Source: Clavibacter capsici
GTDB taxonomy: Bacteria > Actinomycetota > Actinomycetes > Actinomycetales > Microbacteriaceae
Length of the DNA stretch: 64,000 bases
Reading direction: 5' to 3'
Assembly (NCBI RefSeq): GCF_001280205.1
Contig: NZ_CP012573.1
Span: 2,914,001-2,978,000 of the forward strand
Of this stretch, positions 26,068-32,642 are shown piece after piece. The position numbers and the translations under genes were made by a program. Within the stretch, counting starts at the first letter, position 1; every line of letters begins with the position of its first letter. Below the pieces are notes generated by a model. It searched no databases and had not been told where the DNA came from. It saw only the letters and a list, made by a program, of their open reading frames with translations.

Positions 26068-26529
26068 ATGTCAACACCGCAGGACCTGCAGGACCCGCTC
26101 GCGCTCGACAAGCAGGTCAGCTACTCGCTGGTCGTCGCCGCGCGCAGCGTGACCGCCCTCTACCGACCCATCCTCGATCCGCTGGGGCTCACCCACCCCC
26201 AGTACCTCGTGCTCCTCGCGCTCTGGGCCCGCGGGCCCCGCTCCGTCAAGGACCTGAGCCACGAGCTCCAGCTCGACAGCGCCACGCTCTCGCCGCTGCT
26301 GAAGCGGCTCGAGGCCATGGGGCACGTGTGGCGGGTGCGTCGCGCGACGGACGAGCGCGTGCTCGAGATCGGGCTCACCGACCAGGGCCGCGCCCTGCGC
26401 GAGAGGGCCGTCTCCATCCCGCAGCAGATCCGCGACCGCCTCTCCATGACGGAGGAGCAGCTCGAGGGCCTCAAGACCGTCCTGAGCCAGGTCATCGACA
26501 ACGCGAAGGCGCTGCCCGAGACCATCTGA
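26068..26529 (+). CDS. OhrR-like MarR regulator lacking cysteine
   Basis: A 153-residue MarR protein starting at the ATG after GGAGGAACC; the in-frame ATG at 26050 has no such site. The N-terminus LDKQVSYSLVVAARS aligns with the OhrR region where the peroxide-sensing cysteine normally sits, but here Ser stands in its place and the protein has no cysteine at all. The helix-turn-helix is SVKDLSHELQLDSATLSPLLKRLE, with the wing RRATDERVLEIGLT. CAGAAT at 26045-26050 may be the -10. A cysteine-free member cannot sense peroxide by thiol oxidation. It precedes an M56-type peptidase. Confidence 0.85.
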   Translation: MSTPQDLQDPLALDKQVSYSLVVAARSVTALYRPILDPLGLTHPQYLVLLALWARGPRSVKDLSHELQLDSATLSPLLKRLEAMGHVWRVRRATDERVLEIGLTDQGRALRERAVSIPQQIRDRLSMTEEQLEGLKTVLSQVIDNAKALPETI

Positions 26530-26600
26530 CCGGTCACCCGCACCACCCGCGCCGCCCGAGCGCGTCCCCGCACCCGCACCACCCGATCGGAGCGCGACCA

Positions 26601-27458
26601 GTGAGCGACACGGTCCGCGCGGTGCTCCTGCTGGAGTGCTACGTCACGGTCACGCTCCTCGCGCCGCTGCTCCTCGGGCGCCTGCAGCTCGTCGCCCAGC
26701 GCCCCGTCGCGATGCTCGCGGCCTGGCACGGCTTCCTCGTGACCGCGGTGCTGAGCCTCGGGTCGGGCCTCGGCCTCCTCATCCACCAGGGCATGGCGCT
26801 GCAGGCGGGTGCCCGGCCGGAGGAGGCCGCGGTCGCCGCGGTGCCGCTCGCGTACGTCGCGGCGGGCGTGCTCGGCGTGCTGCTGTTCCGCCTCGTGGAG
26901 GAGGGCGGCCGGGTGGTGCGCGAGGCCCGGCATCGCGCGGGCGAGGTGGCGACGCTGCTGCTCGCCTCGCGGCCGTACCGCGTCGCCGGGCGCGACGCGC
27001 GGATCGTCGAGTCGGACGTGCCGCTCGCCGCGCTCTCGCCCGCCACCGGCGTGATCCTCCTCACCACCGAGACCCGCGCCCGGCTCGACGACGACGAGCT
27101 CGCGGCCGTCCTCGAGCACGAGACCGCGCACCTGGAGCAGCGCCACGCCCTCGCGGTGCGCATCGCCCAGGTCTCCCGCTCGATCCTCCCGGCGCTGCCC
27201 GCGAGCCAGCGCCTCGCGCTCTCGACCACCATCGCCATCGAGTTCATCGCCGACGACCACGCGGCCCGCGTCTCCGGACCGGCCACGGTCGCCTCGGCCC
27301 TCGTCAAGCTGGATCCCGACGGCGGCCTCTCCGCCCTCCGCGCCGAGCGCATGCGCCACCCGCGCGGCGGGCACCGCGTCGCCCTGCGGCTCCTGTGCGC
27401 TGTCGCGTGCGCGCTCCCCGTGCTGCCGGTGGTCATCGTGCTGCTGCCGCCCGCGTGA
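26601..27458 (+). CDS. M56-type (BlaR1-like) membrane zinc metallopeptidase
   Basis: A 285-residue protein with three N-terminal helices (residues 8-30, 38-62, 80-100), a cytoplasmic peptidase domain, and a final helix. The zinc motif is HETAHLEQRH, with the third ligand probably Glu in IEFIADDHA. This matches actinobacterial M56/M48-like peptidases related to BlaR1 without a sensor domain. GTG 26601 follows CGGAG. It lies 71 bases after a MarR gene, recalling BlaI-BlaR1 pairs, but the regulator is not of the BlaI family. Target unknown. Confidence 0.8.
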   Translation: MSDTVRAVLLLECYVTVTLLAPLLLGRLQLVAQRPVAMLAAWHGFLVTAVLSLGSGLGLLIHQGMALQAGARPEEAAVAAVPLAYVAAGVLGVLLFRLVEEGGRVVREARHRAGEVATLLLASRPYRVAGRDARIVESDVPLAALSPATGVILLTTETRARLDDDELAAVLEHETAHLEQRHALAVRIAQVSRSILPALPASQRLALSTTIAIEFIADDHAARVSGPATVASALVKLDPDGGLSALRAERMRHPRGGHRVALRLLCAVACALPVLPVVIVLLPPA

Positions 27459-27503
27459 GCGCCGACGCCGCCGGACCGCGTCGGGCCGCGCGGGGCCGTG
27501 CGA

Positions 27504-27716
27504 TAGGGTCTCCTCTCGAAGGGGAGTAGTCCCCCCGGCCCTCGGGCCGGACGGCGATGCGTCGACATGCTGGCCCCCGGGCCCGGTGCATCACCCGCCA
27601 CCGCGCACGAGCGAGGCGGGCGGACGAGACCTTCGGCCAGACGAACGACAGGCGCGCGATGCGCCGTCGCGTCGGCCGGAGACCCCCGCGTCCCGGTCGT
27701 CGCCCGACCGGAGGAC
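27504..27716 (+). promoter_or_regulatory. Promoter and probable Mn2+ riboswitch (yybP-ykoY type)
   Basis: TAGGGT at 27504-27509 is a good -10. The RNA would then begin with GAAGGGGAGTAG (27518-27529), and it contains GAGACCTT (27626-27633); these are the two conserved ends of the yybP-ykoY manganese aptamer, separated by GC-rich hairpins. Downstream, CCGGTCG (27693-27699) pairs with CGACCGG (27705-27711) and covers the first two G of the GGAGG ribosome site at 27710-27714. This suggests translational control that opens when Mn2+ binds. The downstream gene encodes a metal transporter of the VIT1/CCC1 family. Confidence 0.72.
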
Positions 27717-27720
27717 ACCC

Positions 27721-28830
27721 ATGACCGCCATGCCCCCTGCCCGCATGCCCGATCCGACGCCCGCCCAGGTGCGCCGCTGGCGGCAGTACCTCGCCGACGA
27801 GCGCGCCGAGGCCGCCGTCTACCGCGACCTCGCCGGCCGTCGCACGGGCGAGGAGCGCGCGATCCTGCTCGCCCTCGCCGAGGCCGAGGGCCGCCACGCC
27901 GACCACTGGATCGAGCTGCTCGGCGACCGCGTCGGCAAGCCCGTCCGCGGCGACGTCCGCACCCGGATCCTCGGCCTGCTCGCGCGCCGCTTCGGATCCG
28001 TCTTCGTGCTCGCCCTGGCCCAGCGCGCCGAGAGCCGCTCGCCGTACGCGGACGACGACGACGCGACCGACGCGATGGCCGCCGACGAGCGCGTGCACGA
28101 GGAGGTCGTGCGCGGCCTCGCGACCCGCGGCCGGATGCGCCTCTCGGGCACCTTCCGCGCCGCCGTCTTCGGCGCCAACGACGGGCTCGTCAGCAACCTC
28201 GCGCTCGTGCTCGGCATCACGGCCACGGGCGTGCCCAACGCCGTGATCCTCGCCACGGGCCTCGCGGGCCTCCTCGCCGGTGCGCTCTCGATGGGCGCGG
28301 GCGAGTTCGTGTCCGTGCGCTCCCAGCGCGAGCTGCTCGAGGCCTCGGCCCCGGATCCCAGCACCCGCGACGCGATCCCCCACCTCGACGTCGACGCCAA
28401 CGAGCTCGCCCTCGTCTACCGCGCCCGCGGCATGACCGAGGAGGAGGCGCTCGCGCACGCCGACGAGGTGCTGCGCGACCTCGCGGCCGAGACCCGGCCG
28501 ATCCCCGTCACCATCGCGGGCGTCGCCGCCTCCGACGACGAGCACGAGAGCGTCGGCACCGCATGGGGCGCGGCGCTGTCGAGCTTCTGCTTCTTCGCGT
28601 CCGGCGCCGTGATCCCGGTGCTCCCGTACCTCTTCGGCCTCCAGGGCATCGCGGCCCTCGCCCTCGCGTGCGTGCTCGTCGCGATCGCGCTGTCGATCAC
28701 GGGCGCGGTCACCGGCCTCCTGTCGGGCGGCCCGCCCCTGCGTCGCGCCGGCCGCCAGCTGCTGATCGGCTTCGGCGCCGCCGGCGCCACCTACCTGCTG
28801 GGGCTGCTCTTCAACACGCAGGTCGGCTGA
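27721..28830 (+). CDS. Rubrerythrin-like/VIT1 (CCC1) fusion, Mn/Fe transporter
   Basis: A 369-residue protein starting after GGAGGACACCC. Residues 15 to about 140 are a ferritin-like helical domain with DERAEAAVYRDLAG and AEAEGRHADHW, which supply the Glu and ExxH metal ligands. From residue 140 the VIT1/CCC1 domain follows: GANDGLVSNLALVLG, then MGAGEFVSVRSQRELLE, and four to five helices. Such fusions (MbfA-like) export iron or manganese from the cytoplasm. The riboswitch ahead favours Mn2+ export under metal excess; MntE/MntP-like protection is the inferred role. Confidence 0.88.
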   Translation: MTAMPPARMPDPTPAQVRRWRQYLADERAEAAVYRDLAGRRTGEERAILLALAEAEGRHADHWIELLGDRVGKPVRGDVRTRILGLLARRFGSVFVLALAQRAESRSPYADDDDATDAMAADERVHEEVVRGLATRGRMRLSGTFRAAVFGANDGLVSNLALVLGITATGVPNAVILATGLAGLLAGALSMGAGEFVSVRSQRELLEASAPDPSTRDAIPHLDVDANELALVYRARGMTEEEALAHADEVLRDLAAETRPIPVTIAGVAASDDEHESVGTAWGAALSSFCFFASGAVIPVLPYLFGLQGIAALALACVLVAIALSITGAVTGLLSGGPPLRRAGRQLLIGFGAAGATYLLGLLFNTQVG

Positions 28831-28838
28831 TCCGGCCT

Positions 28839-28860
28839 CCCGCCGCTCCCGGGCGGCGGG
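28839..28860 (+). terminator. Terminator after the VIT1 gene
   Basis: An eight-base-pair perfect stem (CCCGCCGC/GCGGCGGG) with a six-base loop starts eight bases after the stop codon. Confidence 0.6.
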
Positions 28861-28892
28861 ACCGCCCGGCCGCAGCCGATACGGTTGTCCGC

Positions 28893-29543
28893 ATGGCTGA
28901 CGGAGATGACCCCCGCCGTCGCGAGGACTCCCTCGCGACGCGCATGAGCGACGCGGTGGCGCGCACGAGCGAGCGGGAGGTCGCCCTGCGGGCGATGGGC
29001 CTGCTCGACGGCCTGTACGAGGGCGACGATTTCCTCCTGCTGGTCGGCGGGCGCCACGCCCGCGGGATCCTCAACGGCGCGCCTCCCCTCTACTGGCCCG
29101 AGGCCTGGGGCGCCCGCGCCCTCCTCTACGCCTGGACCCCCGAGGCCGCGAAGGTCGTCGAGAAGAACCTCACGAACCGCGCGTGGCGCGTGCGCGAGGC
29201 GTGCGCGAAGGTCGTCGCGACCCGGCAGCTGCCGCTGGTCCGCGCCCTCACCGTGCTCGTCACCGACGAGAACGCCCGCGTCCGCGGCGCCGCCCTGCGC
29301 GCGCTCGGCGCCGTCGGCTCCCCCGCCGACGAGGACGTCATCCGCCGCGCGCTCACGGATCCCGACACCTCCGTCCGCGTCGCCGCGCACGACGGCCTCG
29401 AGGCCCTCGCCGCCCGGCACGAGCAGGTGCTCTCCCCCGCCGGCCGGCACGCGCAGGCGGCGGCCGAGGCGAGCGCCGTCACGGGGGACGACGACAGCGA
29501 CGACAGCGACGACTCCGCCGACGTGGACGCCGACCGCTCCTAG
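28893..29543 (+). CDS. HEAT-repeat protein
   Basis: A 216-residue helical repeat protein. Two clear HEAT units are visible: WRVREACAKVVATRQLP and ARVRGAALRALGAVGSPAD, then a third, TSVRVAAHDGLEAL. The C-terminus is an acidic Asp/Ser tail. TACGGT at 28880-28885 ends seven bases before the ATG (leaderless). HEAT proteins are scaffolds; some relate to phycobilisome-lyase-like or DNA-glycosylase folds, but nothing here indicates enzyme activity. Its stop shares CTAG with the convergent hydrolase. Confidence 0.75.
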   Translation: MADGDDPRRREDSLATRMSDAVARTSEREVALRAMGLLDGLYEGDDFLLLVGGRHARGILNGAPPLYWPEAWGARALLYAWTPEAAKVVEKNLTNRAWRVREACAKVVATRQLPLVRALTVLVTDENARVRGAALRALGAVGSPADEDVIRRALTDPDTSVRVAAHDGLEALAARHEQVLSPAGRHAQAAAEASAVTGDDDSDDSDDSADVDADRS

Positions 29544-30436
29544 CTCCCGGGCCGCTCCGCGGGATCCGCCGGCAGCGACGCGAGGAAGTCCTCCACCAGC
29601 TCGGCGAAGAGGTCCGGCCGCTCGATCTGCGGCATGTGCCCGCAGTCGGGGATGAGGCGGGTGCGCGCGTCGGGCAGCTCCCGCGCGACGGCCGCGAGGT
29701 GCGCGGGCGGCAGGATCCGGTCGCGGTCGCCCCACACCGCGAGCACCGGCAGGCCCGAGAGCCGCACGGCCTCCACGAGCGGGCGGCGCCAGGCCGAGCT
29801 GACCCCGCGGACGGTGCCGAGGCCGCGCGCGATGTCGAGCATCGTGGCCGCGTGGGCCGGCCGGGCCGACAGCTCCTGCGCGTGCCGCACGCGCTCGTCG
29901 GTCGTGAGCGCCGGGTCGTGGAAGATCGTGCGGGTCGAGCGCCGCGAGTTGCCGGGCGTCGGCCGCATGAGCAGCGTGGCGAGCGGGTCGAAGGCGAGCA
30001 TCCGGAGGCCCACGGTCACCTGCCGCCCGAAGCCCGCGCTGTCGGCGAGCACCAGGGCGCGCACGCGGTCCGGGTGCCGGGTCGCGAGGGTCATCGCGAC
30101 GGCGCCGCCGAGCGAGTTGCCCACCACCGTCACCGGACCCGCGACGCCCGCCGCGTCGAGGTACCCGGGCAGCGCGTCCGCGAGCGACTCGAGCGTGGTG
30201 GGGCCCGCGACCGGATCCGACCAGCCGAAGCCCGGCAGGTCGAGGCTGTGCAGCTCGTGGCCGGCGGAGAGGCGGTCGTGCTGCTCGGCCCAGTCCTCGA
30301 GGCTGCGGCCGATGCCGTGCAGGAGGAGGAGCGGATCCCCGGAGCCGGTCACGCGGTGCCGCACCTGCCGGCCGCCGACGTCGGTCATCGCGGTCCCCGG
30401 GGCCCGGAGCGGATCGACGTCCCCGGATGCGGCCAT
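29540..30436 (-). CDS. Alpha/beta-fold hydrolase
   Basis: A 298-residue alpha/beta hydrolase. The oxyanion region is LLLLHGIGRS, the nucleophile elbow is VVGNSLGG with the catalytic Ser, the acid lies in VWGDRDRILP, and the His in PDCGHMPQIE. The start is ATG 30436, preceded at exactly six bases by TAGGGT (30443-30448, reverse strand), so a leaderless mRNA is likely. It resembles C-C bond hydrolases and esterases; the substrate is unknown. It is divergent from the transaminase gene. Confidence 0.87.
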   Translation of the reverse strand: MAASGDVDPLRAPGTAMTDVGGRQVRHRVTGSGDPLLLLHGIGRSLEDWAEQHDRLSAGHELHSLDLPGFGWSDPVAGPTTLESLADALPGYLDAAGVAGPVTVVGNSLGGAVAMTLATRHPDRVRALVLADSAGFGRQVTVGLRMLAFDPLATLLMRPTPGNSRRSTRTIFHDPALTTDERVRHAQELSARPAHAATMLDIARGLGTVRGVSSAWRRPLVEAVRLSGLPVLAVWGDRDRILPPAHLAAVARELPDARTRLIPDCGHMPQIERPDLFAELVEDFLASLPADPAERPGS

Positions 30437-30474
30437 GCCGCGACCCTATCGAGATCCCCCGCGCGAGGGATTCC

Positions 30475-30608
30475 TACGTTGTCGGGAGGAGGTGCGACGA
30501 TGGAGGGGCTGCGCATCGCAGCCCCTTCCCCGTCGCCCGGAGCCACGAGCCCGCCCGACGTGCGGTGATCCACCGAGATCGCCGATGAGCATCAAGGAGC
30601 GAGACGGC
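30475..30608 (+). promoter_or_regulatory. Structured leader of the ectB-type gene
   Basis: TACGTT at 30475-30480 is a candidate -10. Starting six or seven bases later, the RNA would begin at a perfect AGGAGG (30487-30492) before a 22-codon reading frame. Inside that frame is a perfect 10-bp hairpin, AGGGGCTGCG/CGCAGCCCCT (30504-30513 with 30517-30526), with a three-base loop. The arrangement resembles a leader peptide with an attenuator or translational switch before the transaminase gene. Confidence 0.5.
30500..30568 (+). CDS. Possible 22-residue leader peptide upstream of ectB
   Basis: An ATG seven bases after a perfect AGGAGG opens a frame MEGLRIAAPSPSPGATSPPD plus Val-Arg, ending in TGA. 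This is one of the best ribosome sites in the window. The peptide is Pro/Ser-rich and has no run of a regulatory amino acid, so classical amino-acid attenuation is not evident. Whether it is translated is unknown. A non-coding leader is the alternative. Confidence 0.4.
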   Translation: MEGLRIAAPSPSPGATSPPDVR

Positions 30609-31919
30609 ATGACGATCTTCGAGCAGATGGAGTCCGAGGTCCGGAGCTACAGCCGCGGCTGGCCGGTCGTGTTCGACCGCGCGGTGGGCAGCGAGATGTT
30701 CACGGCCGACGGCGACCGCTACCTCGACTTCTTCGCGGGCGCCGGCGCGCTCAACTACGGGCACAACAACCCCGCCCTGAAGCAGAAGCTCGTCGACTAC
30801 ATCCTCCGCGACGGGGTCACGCACTCCCTCGACATGTTCACGGAGGCCCGCCGCGACTTCCTGCAGACCTTCCAGGACGTCATCCTCCAGCCGCGCGGGC
30901 TCGACTACCGCATCATGTTCCCCGGCCCGGGCGGCGCCAACGCGGTCGAGGCCGCGCTGAAGCTGGCGCGCAAGGTCACCGGCCGCACCACGATCGTCCA
31001 CTTCACGAACTCGTTCCACGGCATGACCGAGGGCGCGCTCGCGGTCACCGGCAACGCGCTCAAGCGCGGCGGCGCCGGCCACCCGCTCCAGCACGCCGTC
31101 GCGGTGCCGTTCGACGGCTACCTCGGCGGCGAGACCGACAGCCTCGCGTACTTCGAGAAGCTGCTCGACGACTCGGGGTCGGGCTTCGACACGCCCGCCG
31201 GTGTCATCGTCGAGACCGTCCAGGGCGAGGGCGGCATCAACGTCGCCACCCCCGAGTGGCTCCGCAAGCTGCGCGACCTGACCTCGCGCCACGGCATCGT
31301 CCTCATCGTCGACGACGTGCAGATGGGCTGCGGCCGCACGGGCGGGTTCTTCAGCTTCGAGGAGTCGGGCATCGTCCCCGACATCGTCACGCTCTCCAAG
31401 TCCATCGGCGGCTACGGCCTGCCCATGGCCCTCACGCTGCTGAAGCCCGAGCTCGACCAGTGGAAGCCGGGCGAGCACAACGGCACCTTCCGCGGCATCG
31501 CGCCCGCGTTCCTCACCGGCGCCGAGGCGCTGCGGCTCTACTGGGCCGACGGCGAGCTCGAGGCGTCCACGCTGCGCAAGGGCGAGCGGATCCACGAGGT
31601 CTTCACCGAGATCGCCGCCTCCGCCGCGCCGGAGATGACGCTCAAGGTGCGCGGCCGCGGCCTCGCGCGCGGCATCGAGTTCCCCTCCGGCGAGCTCGCC
31701 GGCGCGGTCTGCCGGGCGGCGTTCGAGCGCGGCATGCTCATGGAGACGAGCGGCGCCGGCGGCACCGTCATGAAGGTGCTGCCCGCGCTCACCATCACCG
31801 ACGACGAGGTCGAGGAGGGCCTCGGGATCATCCGCGAGTCCGTCCGCGAGGTCCTCGGATCCACCCGCGAGGAGCTCGCGGCCGACGAGGTGCCGCTGCC
31901 GGTGGCCGTCGGGAGCTGA
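30609..31919 (+). CDS. ectB: L-2,4-diaminobutyrate:2-oxoglutarate transaminase (EctB type)
   Basis: A 436-residue class III PLP aminotransferase. FFAGAGALNYGHNNPALKQ, MFPGPGGANAVEAALKLARK and SFHGMTEGALAVTGN are EctB hallmarks; the cofactor Asp lies in LIVDDVQMGCGRTG and the Schiff-base Lys in TLSKSIGGYGLPMA. It converts aspartate semialdehyde plus glutamate into L-2,4-diaminobutyrate. No ectA or ectC is nearby, so ectoine is not the product here. Clavibacter peptidoglycan (type B2-gamma) contains diaminobutyrate, so cell-wall precursor supply is the likely role. The ATG follows AAGGAG by about ten bases. Confidence 0.9.
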   Translation: MTIFEQMESEVRSYSRGWPVVFDRAVGSEMFTADGDRYLDFFAGAGALNYGHNNPALKQKLVDYILRDGVTHSLDMFTEARRDFLQTFQDVILQPRGLDYRIMFPGPGGANAVEAALKLARKVTGRTTIVHFTNSFHGMTEGALAVTGNALKRGGAGHPLQHAVAVPFDGYLGGETDSLAYFEKLLDDSGSGFDTPAGVIVETVQGEGGINVATPEWLRKLRDLTSRHGIVLIVDDVQMGCGRTGGFFSFEESGIVPDIVTLSKSIGGYGLPMALTLLKPELDQWKPGEHNGTFRGIAPAFLTGAEALRLYWADGELEASTLRKGERIHEVFTEIAASAAPEMTLKVRGRGLARGIEFPSGELAGAVCRAAFERGMLMETSGAGGTVMKVLPALTITDDEVEEGLGIIRESVREVLGSTREELAADEVPLPVAVGS

Positions 31920-31937
31920 TCCGCGCTCCTCATCCCC

Positions 31938-31973
31938 GACGGCCCGGCCCCGCACGCGCGGCGCCGGGCCGTC
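31938..31973. terminator. Bidirectional terminator, ectB and two-component operon
   Basis: An 11-bp perfect stem (GACGGCCCGGC with its complement) and a 14-base loop lie between the convergent stops at 31919 and 31980. Confidence 0.7.
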
Positions 31974-31979
31974 GTGCGC

Positions 31980-32642
31980 CTACCGCGGCCGCAGGATCCG
32001 GTACCGGTGCTCCGGGCGGCCCGTGGATCCGTAGTTGAGCTGCACGTCGACGACGCGGTCGCGGGCGAGGGCGCCGAGGTAGCGCTGCGCGGTGGCGCGG
32101 GAGACGCCGACGCGCTCGGCGATCTCGGGGGCGCTGAGCTCCTCGTCGGACGCGGAGAGGGCGTCGAGCACGGCCTGCTCGGTCGCCGGGCGCGCCTGCG
32201 CGGACGCCCGGCCGGGACGCAGCGCGTGGATCGCGCGGTCGATGCCCGCCTGGTCGAGCGGGCGGTCGCTCGCGAGCCCGGCGCGGAAGGCCGCGTAGGC
32301 CGCGAGGCGCGCGGTGAGCAGCTCGGGCGCGAACGGCTTCACGAGGTAGGAGACGGCGCCGCCGCGGAGGGCGCGGCGGACGGTGGCGGGATCGTCGGCG
32401 GCGGTGACGAGGATCACGTCGGGCTCGATGCGGCGCACCAGGTCGACGCCGCTGCCGTCGGGCAGGTACGCGTCGAGGAGCACGAGGTCGGGGCGGGACG
32501 TGTCGAGCACGGCGAGCGCCGCCCGCACGCTGCCCGCGGTGCCGACGGCGCGGAACCCGGGCGCCTGCTCCACGATGCCCTCGTGCAGGCGGGCGATGCG
32601 GAAGTCGTCGTCGACGATGAGGACGGTGAGGTCGTCGGTCAT
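31980..32642 (-). CDS. Response regulator of CitB/DcuR type
   Basis: A 220-residue regulator. The receiver has the acidic pair in VLIVDDDFRIA, the phospho-accepting Asp in VLLDAYLPDGSG, the Thr in LVTAAD and the Lys in YLVKPF. The C-terminal DNA-binding domain (SAPEIAERVGVSRATAQRYL) is the winged type of CitB/DcuR proteins. Its ATG overlaps the kinase stop by ATGA. With the kinase it should sense a C4- or tricarboxylate and activate the divergent CitMHS transporter. Confidence 0.9.
   Translation of the reverse strand: MTDDLTVLIVDDDFRIARLHEGIVEQAPGFRAVGTAGSVRAALAVLDTSRPDLVLLDAYLPDGSGVDLVRRIEPDVILVTAADDPATVRRALRGGAVSYLVKPFAPELLTARLAAYAAFRAGLASDRPLDQAGIDRAIHALRPGRASAQARPATEQAVLDALSASDEELSAPEIAERVGVSRATAQRYLGALARDRVVDVQLNYGSTGRPEHRYRILRPR

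Noticed and set aside
27651-27665. Hairpin GGCGC-N5-GCGCC taken as a riboswitch terminator
   Set aside because: The stem is only five base pairs with no T-tract; the hairpin overlapping the ribosome site is the better expression platform.
30477-30488. CGTTGTCGGGAG matches half of the LacI operator at 5575-5592
   Set aside because: Only one half-site is present and the other half does not form a palindrome, so it is probably chance.
30609-31919. Ectoine biosynthesis operon
   Set aside because: Only the EctB-type gene is present; the neighbours are a hydrolase and a two-component system, with no ectA or ectC.
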